Assembly (NCBI RefSeq): GCF_046545555.1
Contig: NZ_JBHZTH010000002.1
Coordinates: 280,358 to 344,357, forward strand
Direction: 5' to 3'
Length of the DNA stretch: 64,000 nucleotides
Source: Winogradskyella sp046545555
GTDB lineage: Bacteria > Bacteroidota > Bacteroidia > Flavobacteriales > Flavobacteriaceae
The position numbers and the translations under genes were made by a program. The notes under the pieces were generated by a model, which was not told the DNA's origin, did not search any database, and saw nothing but the letters and a program-made list of their open reading frames with translations. This document shows positions 16,668 to 25,044 of the stretch, piece after piece (the first letter of the stretch is position 1; the number at the start of each line of letters is the position of its first letter).

Positions 16668-18113
16668 ATGTTTTTATCTACTAAAAGCTGGCTGTTGGTC
16701 ATGCTATTATTTACATGTGTAGGATATGCACAAGTAGGAATAGGTACGACAGATCCAGATCCATCTGCTTTATTAGAATTAGACTCAGACGGTCAAGGAA
16801 TACTAGTTCCTCGGATGTCTACTTTAGATCGTATAGATATTACAAGTCCTGCCGAAGGTTTAATGGTTTATGATTTAGATGAACGAAGTTTTTACTATTA
16901 TTCATCGGGTAGCTGGCTGCCAATTTCAGGGTCAGAAAAGCGTATAAACCATAAATTAATAAAAAGTTTAGCAGATTTATCTGATGAACTTATCGCAGGT
17001 GGTGGATCGCAATATTTGTTAGATTCATCCTATTTGTATGAAATTAATGGCTCACTGAACGTAGATTTTCCAATAGTATTGAATGGAGCATACCTTAAAG
17101 GTGAAGATAATATAGATGATCAATTGGTAAATAATACTGGAGGACCTCTTTTTGTAGGATCTTCAGGAGGAAATTTAAGAAGATTAACTATTGTAGGAAA
17201 TAGTAGTCCAATTTTTAACATCACGGGTTCAGGTTCAGAAAGTTTAGTTTCACTTTCTGTAAATTACACAAATGCCAGTAGCATCGGTTCGTTAAATAAC
17301 ATGAGTAGTGTTCACTTTAATACAGGTCAATTTATTAATAACTCTGCAGGAATTACAGCTACTGATATTTCATCATACTTAATGACAAATTTTAGTTGGG
17401 CTTCAACTAATTCTGGTATATTTTTGTCTTTAAATGGAACTTTTGATGATATTCAATTATCAAATGCTTGCGTTATTGTAGATTCTGGTGAAACTGGTAT
17501 AGATGTTAGCAGCAATCCAACTATTACAGGTAATGCTTCAATCGTAAACGTAAATTTTGATGGTGCCGGACAGAATGTTAATCGTTATTTAACAGGATCC
17601 TATACAAATTACAATTTTAATAATAATTGGCATATTGAATCACAAGGAATTCCAAGAGAAACTGATGATAGTGCATCTGGGAATTTTTATTATACGGGTG
17701 ATCTAGTTACAGGCTTTACTCAGTCAATTTCTAACGGAACAGCGGTAGAGGTGCAGGGCGGTGGTACATTTAATGCGGATAATTTATTAAGATTTAGCGC
17801 ATCTGGAGGAAATAATAGATTGACTTATACAGGAGGTACAACTAGAGAATTTAATATTAACGTATCTATGTCAGTAAGAGTGACTAACGCAGCAGGTAAT
17901 TATTATGCTTTTGCAATAGCTAGAAATGGTACTCTTATTACAGAATCTAACTCAATTGTTTATATTGATAATAATAACCAAATACAAAGTATTTCAATGA
18001 ATGCTAATATTAGACTTGGGACTAATGACTATGTAGAGGTTTATGTACAGCGTCTTACAGGGTCAGGATCTGATACTTTAGCCGTGTTTTCAGAAAATTT
18101 AAGTATCCATTAA
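16668..18113 (+). CDS. Secreted fibre-like protein, first of two tandem paralogs
   Basis: A 481-residue protein with signal peptide (MFLSTKSWLLVMLLFTCVGYA). Directly after it comes VGIGTTDPDPSALLELDSD, then GILVPRMSTLDRIDI and GLMVYDLDERSFYYYSSGSW, a head module seen in many Bacteroidota surface and tail-fibre-like proteins. The middle (about 120-330) has repeated short strands suggesting a beta-helix. The last about 120 residues (from TGDLVTGFTQSISNG, with YYAFAIARNGTLITESNS and NDYVEVYVQRLTGSGSDTL) look like a jelly-roll similar to phage-tail or C1q-like ends. No T9SS sorting domain is seen. The function is unknown. A clear paralog follows at 18435. Confidence 0.75.
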   Translation: MFLSTKSWLLVMLLFTCVGYAQVGIGTTDPDPSALLELDSDGQGILVPRMSTLDRIDITSPAEGLMVYDLDERSFYYYSSGSWLPISGSEKRINHKLIKSLADLSDELIAGGGSQYLLDSSYLYEINGSLNVDFPIVLNGAYLKGEDNIDDQLVNNTGGPLFVGSSGGNLRRLTIVGNSSPIFNITGSGSESLVSLSVNYTNASSIGSLNNMSSVHFNTGQFINNSAGITATDISSYLMTNFSWASTNSGIFLSLNGTFDDIQLSNACVIVDSGETGIDVSSNPTITGNASIVNVNFDGAGQNVNRYLTGSYTNYNFNNNWHIESQGIPRETDDSASGNFYYTGDLVTGFTQSISNGTAVEVQGGGTFNADNLLRFSASGGNNRLTYTGGTTREFNINVSMSVRVTNAAGNYYAFAIARNGTLITESNSIVYIDNNNQIQSISMNANIRLGTNDYVEVYVQRLTGSGSDTLAVFSENLSIH

Positions 18114-18434
18114 TTTATTAGTTCGGAATTATAGAATTAATAATATATCGATTTGGGTAGTTGTTTTTTGTATTAATTAAGTTTTAATTGTCTTTTTCTA
18201 GGTTTTATTTCTGTTGTTTTAATTGAAATTAGCCTAAAATCTGACTATTAATCTACTTATATTCCTAATATATTGTCTTTTTTTTTTGCTTCAATTTTGT
18301 CAGTAAAATAGGGTGTTTCTAAAGCTTCTAGTGAATCACGCCATGTATTTTATCTATTAAAAATGTATTTCATCGGATATTTTGTATATATTTATCCCAT
18401 GTTTAGGCTATAACTGATCTTAAATGATTGTGTT
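18114..18434. other. 321-base intergenic region between the paralogs
   Basis: No open reading frame or hairpin terminator is apparent. The left half is T-rich with a ten-T run at 18278-18287. The right half carries two direct repeats upstream of the second paralog, listed separately. Confidence 0.6.
18343..18376 (+). promoter_or_regulatory. Two direct TGTATTTYATC boxes 20 bases apart
   Basis: ATGTATTTTATCT (18343-18355) and ATGTATTTCATCGG (18363-18376) start exactly 20 bases apart, close to two helical turns, about 60-90 bases before the ATG of the second paralog. The same box (TGTATTTCATCG, TGTATTTCGTCG) occurs twice upstream of the CAP lipoprotein. It is a likely binding site for an activator or repressor of unknown identity. 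Confidence 0.5.
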
Positions 18435-19874
18435 ATGAAACTGTTTAATTTTTTACTTTTTTTACTCTTTTCTAATTTTTTACTTGCTCAAGTTGGAGTT
18501 GGTAACACAAATCCAGATGCGTCTTCAATTTTAGATATTACATCTACTACAAAAGGGATGTTAGCTCCAAGGATGACAACCTTACAACGCGAGGCAATTA
18601 CAACTCCGGCTGATGGTTTATTAGTATATGATACTGACGAAAGCTCGTTTTATTTTTATAAAGCTTCGAACTGGGTTATTATTAATTCAGACTTACAAAA
18701 TGTTGAAAGGGATAATTATAAGTTGGTTAAATCTGCTGCAGATTTAGCAGACGAACTTGTTGCAGGTGGCGGTACTACATATGAATTAGATACGAATACG
18801 TATTATGAAATTAATGGCACAGTGGTCTTATCATTTCCAATTGACCTTAACAATGCATACATATCTGGTTTAGATGCCAATGAAGATGTTCTATTTCAGC
18901 CAACAGGCACTATATTTTCTGGCACAACTGGTGGAAGTATTAGAAATCTCACCTTAGTTTCTAGTGCGAGTAAAATTTTTGATATTACAGCAGCAGCAAC
19001 TGAAACTTTAGTTTTTCAAAACAGCATCATAGCGAATTCTGCAGAAGTTGGTGATTTAGAAGGTTTTGGAGTTGTTTTTTGCAATATTATTAATATTGTT
19101 AATAATTCGGATGGTATAGTTTTTACAGATATCGATAATCTTTTACTAAGTAATTTAGCATGGTTCGAAAGTAACTCAGGTACATTTGAAACATACATAG
19201 GGAATTTTGATTTAATTGAGAAGATAAGTGGTTTTTTTAAAGTACCAGCTGGAGCAACTGGTATCGACGTAAGTAATAATCCTTCTGTTGGCTTTGGTAG
19301 CATTGTCGGTACTCCTTTTTCAGGATTGGGTACTTTTATTGATGGCTATACTGTAGGGAGTTATAGTGGTTATGATTTTTCAAATGATTGGAATATTAAC
19401 AGTCCTGGAATAAGAATTGAAAATGATAATAGTGCTTCAGCAGATTTTTATTACACCGGAGCGGTTACCACAGGATTTACTCAAACTATCACAAATGGTA
19501 CGGCTCAAAACATTGAAGGTGGTGGAACTTTTTCTGGTAATAATTTATTTAGATTTACGGCTCCAGCACCAGGTAATAGATTGACTTATGATGGTATAGA
19601 ACAACGCCAGTTTCAAGTCAATGCTTCTTTGTCTATAAGAGTGTTAAGTGCTACGTCCGATTTTTATGGTTTTTTAATTGCGAAGAATGGTACCGTCATT
19701 ACAGAGTCTAATTCAGTGATATTTATAGATAGTGATAGTCAGATACAAAATGTAGCTATTAATGCCATCGCTAATCTAGAGAAAGGTGATTACATTGAAG
19801 TTTTTGTTCAACGTTTAACTGGGACAGGGAGTGATACATTGGTTGTTTTCTCCGAAAATTTAAGTATAAACTAG
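18435..19874 (+). CDS. Secreted fibre-like protein, second tandem paralog
   Basis: A 479-residue protein clearly homologous to the 16668 product over its full length. Signal peptide MKLFNFLLFLLFSNFLLAQ; head module VGVGNTNPDASSILDITS with GMLAPRMTTLQREAITTP and GLLVYDTDESSFYFYK; middle strand-rich region; and the same ending, with FYGFLIAKNGTVITESNS and GDYIEVFVQRLTGTGSDTL. The two copies differ at many positions, most in the middle region, so the duplication is not recent. No T9SS sorting domain and no enzyme motif. Its stop overlaps the convergent TonB receptor gene by four bases. Confidence 0.75.
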   Translation: MKLFNFLLFLLFSNFLLAQVGVGNTNPDASSILDITSTTKGMLAPRMTTLQREAITTPADGLLVYDTDESSFYFYKASNWVIINSDLQNVERDNYKLVKSAADLADELVAGGGTTYELDTNTYYEINGTVVLSFPIDLNNAYISGLDANEDVLFQPTGTIFSGTTGGSIRNLTLVSSASKIFDITAAATETLVFQNSIIANSAEVGDLEGFGVVFCNIINIVNNSDGIVFTDIDNLLLSNLAWFESNSGTFETYIGNFDLIEKISGFFKVPAGATGIDVSNNPSVGFGSIVGTPFSGLGTFIDGYTVGSYSGYDFSNDWNINSPGIRIENDNSASADFYYTGAVTTGFTQTITNGTAQNIEGGGTFSGNNLFRFTAPAPGNRLTYDGIEQRQFQVNASLSIRVLSATSDFYGFLIAKNGTVITESNSVIFIDSDSQIQNVAINAIANLEKGDYIEVFVQRLTGTGSDTLVVFSENLSIN

Positions 19875-22336
19875 AATTTAGCAGATAACCTTAAATTAAA
19901 TACTCTTGGTGTAAGAAAGTTTGGAATGGCGAATTGTCTTTTTGTGTAGACATCTCTAACCCAAGTGTTTGTTATTGAGTTTTGATTATTGAACATGTTA
20001 TATATTTCAAAACCAAGAGATAGTTCTTTAAATTTTTTCTTCCAACCAGAATTATAAGTTTTAGATGGGTTTATTAGTTCTAATGAAATACCTAAATCAG
20101 CCCGTCTATAATCTCTTAAACGAATTTGAAAGTCATACGGATCTGCATAACTCGGTGATCCACCAGGTACACCTGTATTATAAACTAGGTTGAGGTACAT
20201 TTTTAAATTTGGCATATTTGGCACATAATCTTGAAACAAAGCTCCAAACTTTAAACGTTGATCAGTAGGCCTGGCGATAAAACCTCTATTGTCTATATTT
20301 TCTTCAGTTTTTAAATAGCCAAAACTAAACCATGATTCAGTTCCAGGTACAAATTCTCCATTAAGCCTCATATCTAAACCATAGGCGTATGCAGTGGCAT
20401 TATTATTTGCTCTGTATCGAATTCTTACATTTTCTAAAGTATATGGATTAACATCAGTTAACCCTTTATAATAAGCTTCTGTGACCAATTTAAATGGTCT
20501 ATCCCATATCTCAAAACTATATTCATTACCTAATACAATATGAAAAGATTTTTGAGCTTTTACATTAGGTCGTACAACACCAGAAGAATCTCTAAGTTCT
20601 CGGTAAAATGGAGGTTGGTAGTATAATCCGCCTGCAACTCTAAATAACATATCTTTATCCCAATCTGGCTTTATAGCAAATTGAGCTCGTGGGCTGAATA
20701 CGGTTTGCGTTGAGCTTTCTATGCCTTCACCACTAACGGTCCAGTTATGAGCTCTTACACCTACGTTATAAAACACATCGCTATTTCCCCAAGACGTTCG
20801 TTTACTATATTGAGCAAAAGCTTGTAAGCGATCAATTTGTACTTTATTTAGTGCTCTTATGTTTTCAAAAGCAGTAATAGGTCCAGAAAAAGCCTCATAA
20901 GGTTGAAGATTTGGTTCACTAAAATTTGGTGGTCTAATCGAAAAACCTGCAGAATCAATAATTTCATATTCAACCAGGCGATCTCTAATATCTTCGTGAG
21001 TGTATTTTACAGACCATTCAACTGTGCTTTCATCATCAATTTTATAATCACCGCGATGCTCAGCATTTACTATAAGTGCATCTAAATCATTTCTAGCATG
21101 GGTTAATTGAGAACCAATACCCTCACTAAATTCTACTTCTCCCAAATCCTCATCACCAATATTGGTATTAACTTCTCCTAATCGATATTGAGCAAAGATG
21201 TCAAAATATTCTTGCTCTGTGGTTTGGTATGCAGAAGCAATAAATTTTAATGTTAAATCTTCATTCACAAAATAATTTGCTTTGAGCGCCCCAAAATACG
21301 TTTGATATTGATCCTCTTCCTGACCTTCGTAAAATACCAAAAGCGCTACTGGCTCTTGCAGTGTCCCGAAATTAGTTTGTCGATTCTCGGGCTCGAAGTT
21401 GTATTTGTTTAAAGAAATATTACCAAGAAAGTTTAAATGAAATTTATCTGAAAAACGATACGTTAAATAGGTCTGAGCATCCGCAAAGACAGGCTCTACA
21501 TTTCCTTCGGTCTCAAGATTATTTAATATTAGACTATTATCTCTATAGCGAACACCTGCAATACCAGAAAATTTCCCATCCTTAGATACTGCTTCAGCAG
21601 CTATACTTCCACCTAATAAGCTTAAGTCAGTTCTTATACCAAAAGCCACTGGATTTCTATAGGTAATATCTAAAACCGACGATAATTTATCACCATATTT
21701 GGCTTGAAAACCACCAGCTGAGAAATCTACATTTTGAACTAAATCAGTATTGACAAAACTTAAACCTTCTTGATTACCAGAACGAATTAAGAATGGTCTA
21801 TAAACTTCTATTTCGTTTACATAAACCAAATTCTCATCAAAATTCCCACCTCTAACTGAGTATTGCGTACTTAATTCATTAGAAATATTTACACCAGGCA
21901 GTGTCTTTAGAATATTCTCTACGCCAGGTTGAGCTCCTTTTATGGTTCTTATTGTTTCTGGAGAAATTGAAGTAACGCCATCAACAGATTGTCTTGTATT
22001 TGTATTAATCACTACCGTTGCAATTTGCTCAACTTCAATCTTCATGACAGGATTAAACTCTAGTTCTTGACCATTTTTGAGATTAAATTTGGCTTCGACT
22101 CGTTTATGACCGACATGTGTAAATTCGATAATGACTTCAACTCCAATTGGAATTTTTAGCTCATAAAAACCATTACTATTGCTAGCCGTTCCCTCACCAG
22201 TTGATGATTTAATATTTACATTTTCGATTGGCTGATTGGATTCATCTAAAATAACACCTCTAATTATTGAGGACTGAGAAAAGGATAGCACACTAAAAAG
22301 TAAGCTTAATGAGGTAATAAAATGTAAGCGTTTCAA
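19871..22336 (-). CDS. TonB-dependent outer-membrane receptor with carboxypeptidase-like N-domain
   Basis: An about 821-residue receptor. I place the start at the TTG at 22336, which gives the signal peptide MKRLHFITSLSLLFSVLSFSQ and lies 10 bases after the stop of the M23 gene. The longer reading from 22405 runs inside the M23 gene and has a poor N-terminus. A carboxypeptidase regulatory-like domain follows (about 25-110, IIRGVILDESNQPIENVNI). The plug domain contains VENILKTLPGVNISNELS and YSVRGGNFDENLVYVNEI. The rest is a beta-barrel ending in FNLRLSAKF. Uptake of iron chelates, sugars or peptides is possible; no SusD partner is present. It is cotranscribed with the M23 peptidase. Confidence 0.85.
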   Translation of the reverse strand: MKRLHFITSLSLLFSVLSFSQSSIIRGVILDESNQPIENVNIKSSTGEGTASNSNGFYELKIPIGVEVIIEFTHVGHKRVEAKFNLKNGQELEFNPVMKIEVEQIATVVINTNTRQSVDGVTSISPETIRTIKGAQPGVENILKTLPGVNISNELSTQYSVRGGNFDENLVYVNEIEVYRPFLIRSGNQEGLSFVNTDLVQNVDFSAGGFQAKYGDKLSSVLDITYRNPVAFGIRTDLSLLGGSIAAEAVSKDGKFSGIAGVRYRDNSLILNNLETEGNVEPVFADAQTYLTYRFSDKFHLNFLGNISLNKYNFEPENRQTNFGTLQEPVALLVFYEGQEEDQYQTYFGALKANYFVNEDLTLKFIASAYQTTEQEYFDIFAQYRLGEVNTNIGDEDLGEVEFSEGIGSQLTHARNDLDALIVNAEHRGDYKIDDESTVEWSVKYTHEDIRDRLVEYEIIDSAGFSIRPPNFSEPNLQPYEAFSGPITAFENIRALNKVQIDRLQAFAQYSKRTSWGNSDVFYNVGVRAHNWTVSGEGIESSTQTVFSPRAQFAIKPDWDKDMLFRVAGGLYYQPPFYRELRDSSGVVRPNVKAQKSFHIVLGNEYSFEIWDRPFKLVTEAYYKGLTDVNPYTLENVRIRYRANNNATAYAYGLDMRLNGEFVPGTESWFSFGYLKTEENIDNRGFIARPTDQRLKFGALFQDYVPNMPNLKMYLNLVYNTGVPGGSPSYADPYDFQIRLRDYRRADLGISLELINPSKTYNSGWKKKFKELSLGFEIYNMFNNQNSITNTWVRDVYTKRQFAIPNFLTPRVFNLRLSAKF

Positions 22337-22346
22337 ATAGTTTAGT

Positions 22347-24035
22347 TTATTTTCTAAAGAATGTTGCTTCAAATGTAGAACTATTTCCAACATTATCAGT
22401 AACAATTATCTTTAATTCATTCTTAGTATCATTAACGATATTATCATTAAAATCGTGTATCAGAGTGTCGGTTTTATAATCATACTCCATTAAGATCCAT
22501 TTACCATTAACTGTAGCTCTATATTTACTTATGCCTGATAAATCGTCATCTATCTTTACTTTTAAATAACGGTATTTGCTTAACCACTTTTTATTTTGAA
22601 AATTAATAGGTTTAATAGTGGGTTTAATTGTATCTATCGCTAGTGTAAAAGTTCCAAAAATTTTACTGCCAGCACTTAATATATTTCCTTTTCGTTTAGT
22701 ATTTAAATATCCTGGTTTTTTATAATATCCATATAAGCGCGCAATAAAAATTTTGTCTAAATCTTTACTCTTGTAATTACTTAAGTCATAATTAACATAA
22801 AAATTCTTTTGAAGTGGAATTTTGTCTTCATGAAGATGAATGGTATCAGAGCTAACACTAAAGTCAATAAGAACATCTTCATATACCGTATTCTTATAAA
22901 AATTTACTGATACATTTTCAGATTCGAGAGTTGTAAATTTATCACTGGACACTAAGGATTTATTAGTGGCTGGTATAGCTTCAGGTTTGATCAGTTTTTC
23001 GTACTTACCTCTAACAGGAATATTAACCCAAGTTTCATTACCCTTATAGTCTCTCACTCTAATTTTATATACCGATGAGGTACTGTCTTCGACTATTATA
23101 TAACCATTATCATAAGCATCTTTATAAAGGCTTAAAGGGTTATTCTTTTCAATAAATAATTTTTGAATTCTAGATTTTTTTGATTTAAAATATTCGTAAT
23201 CAATTAAACGTTTAATATGTTTTGTTTCGCTAAAGCTAAAGCGCTTAAAATCTATTTCTAAACTTTTATTACCGTTAAAAAAAGTTTGAATATTACTAAC
23301 ACCATTGTTATTTGGTGCTAAATCTTGTTTGTCATAAGATGTTATACCAAAACCAATATTACCAAATGCAGTAATTTTCTCGACTTCATAACTTCCATTT
23401 TTTTGTGGAATTAAACGTAGTGGCATACGTTTATTTTTTCCGTTTATAATAGCGTTTTCATCTTTAGGGTAAGCATAAACAGCTGATACAAATGGAGCTT
23501 TAGAATCTTTTACATCAATACCAAACAGCATAGGATTCATTGGACGTTCTTGATTATCTCTAATTTCAAAATGCAAGTGTGGACCACCAGAACCACCTGT
23601 ATTACCAGAATATGCTATAACTTCATCAGAGTCTATAAGAAGCTCTTCCGTGCTTGGAAATACCTCTACTTCAAAACTTTCCTTATCGTATTGACATTCT
23701 TTTATATATTTTTCTAAACGTTTAGAAAACTTCTGTAAATGTCCATACACTGTTGTATAGCCATTTGGGTGTGTAATATAAATCGCTTTACCATAGCCAT
23801 AATGTGAAATCTTAATACGGCTCACGTAGCCTTTGGCAGAGGCATAAACCTTTAATCCTTGTTTTTGCTGTGTCTTTATATCGAGACCTCCATGAAAGTG
23901 CGAAGACCTTAATTCTGCAAATGTCCCAGAAAGAACCATTGTTATGTCCAAAGGATTTCTAAAATAATCTTGAGGATATTCGGACTGTGCGTAAGTGGTT
24001 AGTGAAATTAAAAATAGGAGCAGTGTTTTTTTCAT
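22347..24035 (-). CDS. M23 family metallopeptidase (LytM-like)
   Basis: A 562-residue exported protein with signal peptide MKKTLLLFLISLTTYAQ. The LytM domain lies early: HFHGGLDIK gives the zinc ligands His48 and Asp52, followed by YGKAIYITHPNGYTTVYGHL and the second motif GGSGGPHLHFEIRD with His153 and His155. All four catalytic positions are present, so it should be an active peptidoglycan endopeptidase or one acting on a Gly-rich peptide. The long C-terminal part (about 180-562) is beta-rich and likely non-catalytic. The first gene of a pair with the TonB receptor, separated by 10 bases. Confidence 0.88.
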   Translation of the reverse strand: MKKTLLLFLISLTTYAQSEYPQDYFRNPLDITMVLSGTFAELRSSHFHGGLDIKTQQKQGLKVYASAKGYVSRIKISHYGYGKAIYITHPNGYTTVYGHLQKFSKRLEKYIKECQYDKESFEVEVFPSTEELLIDSDEVIAYSGNTGGSGGPHLHFEIRDNQERPMNPMLFGIDVKDSKAPFVSAVYAYPKDENAIINGKNKRMPLRLIPQKNGSYEVEKITAFGNIGFGITSYDKQDLAPNNNGVSNIQTFFNGNKSLEIDFKRFSFSETKHIKRLIDYEYFKSKKSRIQKLFIEKNNPLSLYKDAYDNGYIIVEDSTSSVYKIRVRDYKGNETWVNIPVRGKYEKLIKPEAIPATNKSLVSSDKFTTLESENVSVNFYKNTVYEDVLIDFSVSSDTIHLHEDKIPLQKNFYVNYDLSNYKSKDLDKIFIARLYGYYKKPGYLNTKRKGNILSAGSKIFGTFTLAIDTIKPTIKPINFQNKKWLSKYRYLKVKIDDDLSGISKYRATVNGKWILMEYDYKTDTLIHDFNDNIVNDTKNELKIIVTDNVGNSSTFEATFFRK

Positions 24036-24158
24036 GGAATAATCAATTAAAGCTAAAATATTAATTTGATTAATATATACAAACGTAAAATCGAGATTAT
24101 TTTATTTAACAGTCTAATTCCTTTAATGTTATGTCAATGAAAAATAATTGTAAAAGAA

Positions 24159-24189
24159 TTGTATTTTTTCATTTGGTATGTTAACTTTG
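24159..24189 (+). promoter_or_regulatory. Promoter of the coiled-coil/zapA transcript
   Basis: TTG (24159-24161), 20 bases, TAACTTTG (24182-24189): a near-perfect Bacteroidota vegetative promoter, 24 bases before the ATG at 24214. Confidence 0.7.
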
Positions 24190-24213
24190 TTTCAACAGTA
24201 TTGAATTACTTTA

Positions 24214-24504
24214 ATGAGTAAAATAGAAGACATTGTTGATGCTTTAGAAAACAAGATTAGTAAGGTCTTGCATAAGCAAGAAGTCTTAAAAAAGACAAAT
24301 GCTAGCTTAACTGAAAAATTAGAGCAGCAACAGCATAAGCTTTTAATGCAACAAGAAGAATTAGGATCTTGGGCAGAAAAATATGATACACTCAAAATAG
24401 CAAATTCAATGCTTGGTAGTGACGAAAATAAGCGAGAAACGAAGCTCAAAATAAATGCACTTATTAGGGATATTGATCATTGTATTGGTCAAATTTCAGA
24501 ATAA
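24214..24504 (+). CDS. Small coiled-coil protein upstream of zapA
   Basis: A 96-residue protein that is almost all coiled coil (about residues 5-65, with heptad-like LEKLEQQQHKLLMQQEELG) and a short C-terminal helix. I do not recognise a named family. Position directly before zapA, 19 bases apart and behind a good promoter, suggests a divisome accessory role comparable to ZapB; this is inference from context and shape. It is short enough to be missed by annotation pipelines, but codon use, start and spacing support it. Confidence 0.72.
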   Translation: MSKIEDIVDALENKISKVLHKQEVLKKTNASLTEKLEQQQHKLLMQQEELGSWAEKYDTLKIANSMLGSDENKRETKLKINALIRDIDHCIGQISE

Positions 24505-24523
24505 AGTTGTAAATTTAGATTAA

Positions 24524-24811
24524 ATGTCAAATCAATTAAAAATTAAACTTTCAATAGCAAATAGGGTCTATCCATTAACGATAAATCCAAGCCAAGAGGA
24601 AGGTTTAAGAAAGGCCACAAAAAAGATTGAGGCTATGATTGGACAATTTGAGCAGAATTACTCTGTTAGAGATAAGCAAGATGTTTTAGCAATGTGTGCT
24701 TTACAATTTGCGGCTCAAGTAGAGCAAAAATCAATAGATAAAGAGTATGTTAATGAAGAAGTACAGGATAAGCTTAAAGCTTTAAATGAACTTTTAAAAT
24801 CTCATATTTAA
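24524..24811 (+). CDS. zapA: Cell division protein ZapA
   Basis: A 95-residue ZapA homolog. The N-terminus LKIKLSIANRVYPLTINPSQEEGLRKA is the conserved beta-hairpin and helix start, and the second half is a coiled coil (LAMCALQFAAQVEQKS) that forms the tetramer. ZapA bundles FtsZ filaments at the Z ring. The order zapA, 6S RNA (24842), rny (25045) is the same kind of linkage seen in other flavobacteria, and zapA next to 6S RNA is also known from gammaproteobacteria, which strengthens both calls. Confidence 0.9.
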   Translation: MSNQLKIKLSIANRVYPLTINPSQEEGLRKATKKIEAMIGQFEQNYSVRDKQDVLAMCALQFAAQVEQKSIDKEYVNEEVQDKLKALNELLKSHI

Positions 24812-24841
24812 CTCGCACGTTCTTTAAAATAAAAGGTTACT

Positions 24842-25022
24842 GCCTACATTAGTTTCATTTTTTGATAAACTCAACGATCAATTCTTTAAAAAGGGTGAGT
24901 TGAAGTTGTAAAATCGTGCTGTTAATACGTAAGTATTTAGACAGATTTTTGATCAGCTTGTTAGCCCTAAACTTGTTTTTAAGGAGTTTATACAAAACCG
25001 TAAACTGATGTAGGCTTTTTTT
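24842..25022 (+). ncRNA. ssrS: 6S RNA (flavobacterial type)
   Basis: Between zapA and rny lies a 234-base gap without a protein gene. It holds a long closing stem, GCCTACATTAGTTT (24842-24855) with AAACTGATGTAGGC (25002-25015), 14 pairs with one G-U, followed by seven T. The interior is about 145 bases with few strong pairs, as expected for the open bubble of 6S RNA, which mimics an open promoter and binds housekeeping RNA polymerase. Location beside zapA, size near 180 nt and the closing stem with terminator-like tail fit the 6S-Flavo type. The exact 5' end is inferred from the stem. Confidence 0.82.
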
Positions 25023-25044
25023 ATATAATAACTAAACAATAAAC

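Noticed and set aside
16668..19874. Prophage remnant, because of the tail-fibre-like modules
   Set aside because: No capsid, terminase, portal, lysis or integrase gene is near, and both proteins have signal peptides.
22337..22405. ATG start of the TonB receptor at 22405
   Set aside because: It runs inside the M23 gene and spoils the signal peptide; the TTG at 22336 is better.
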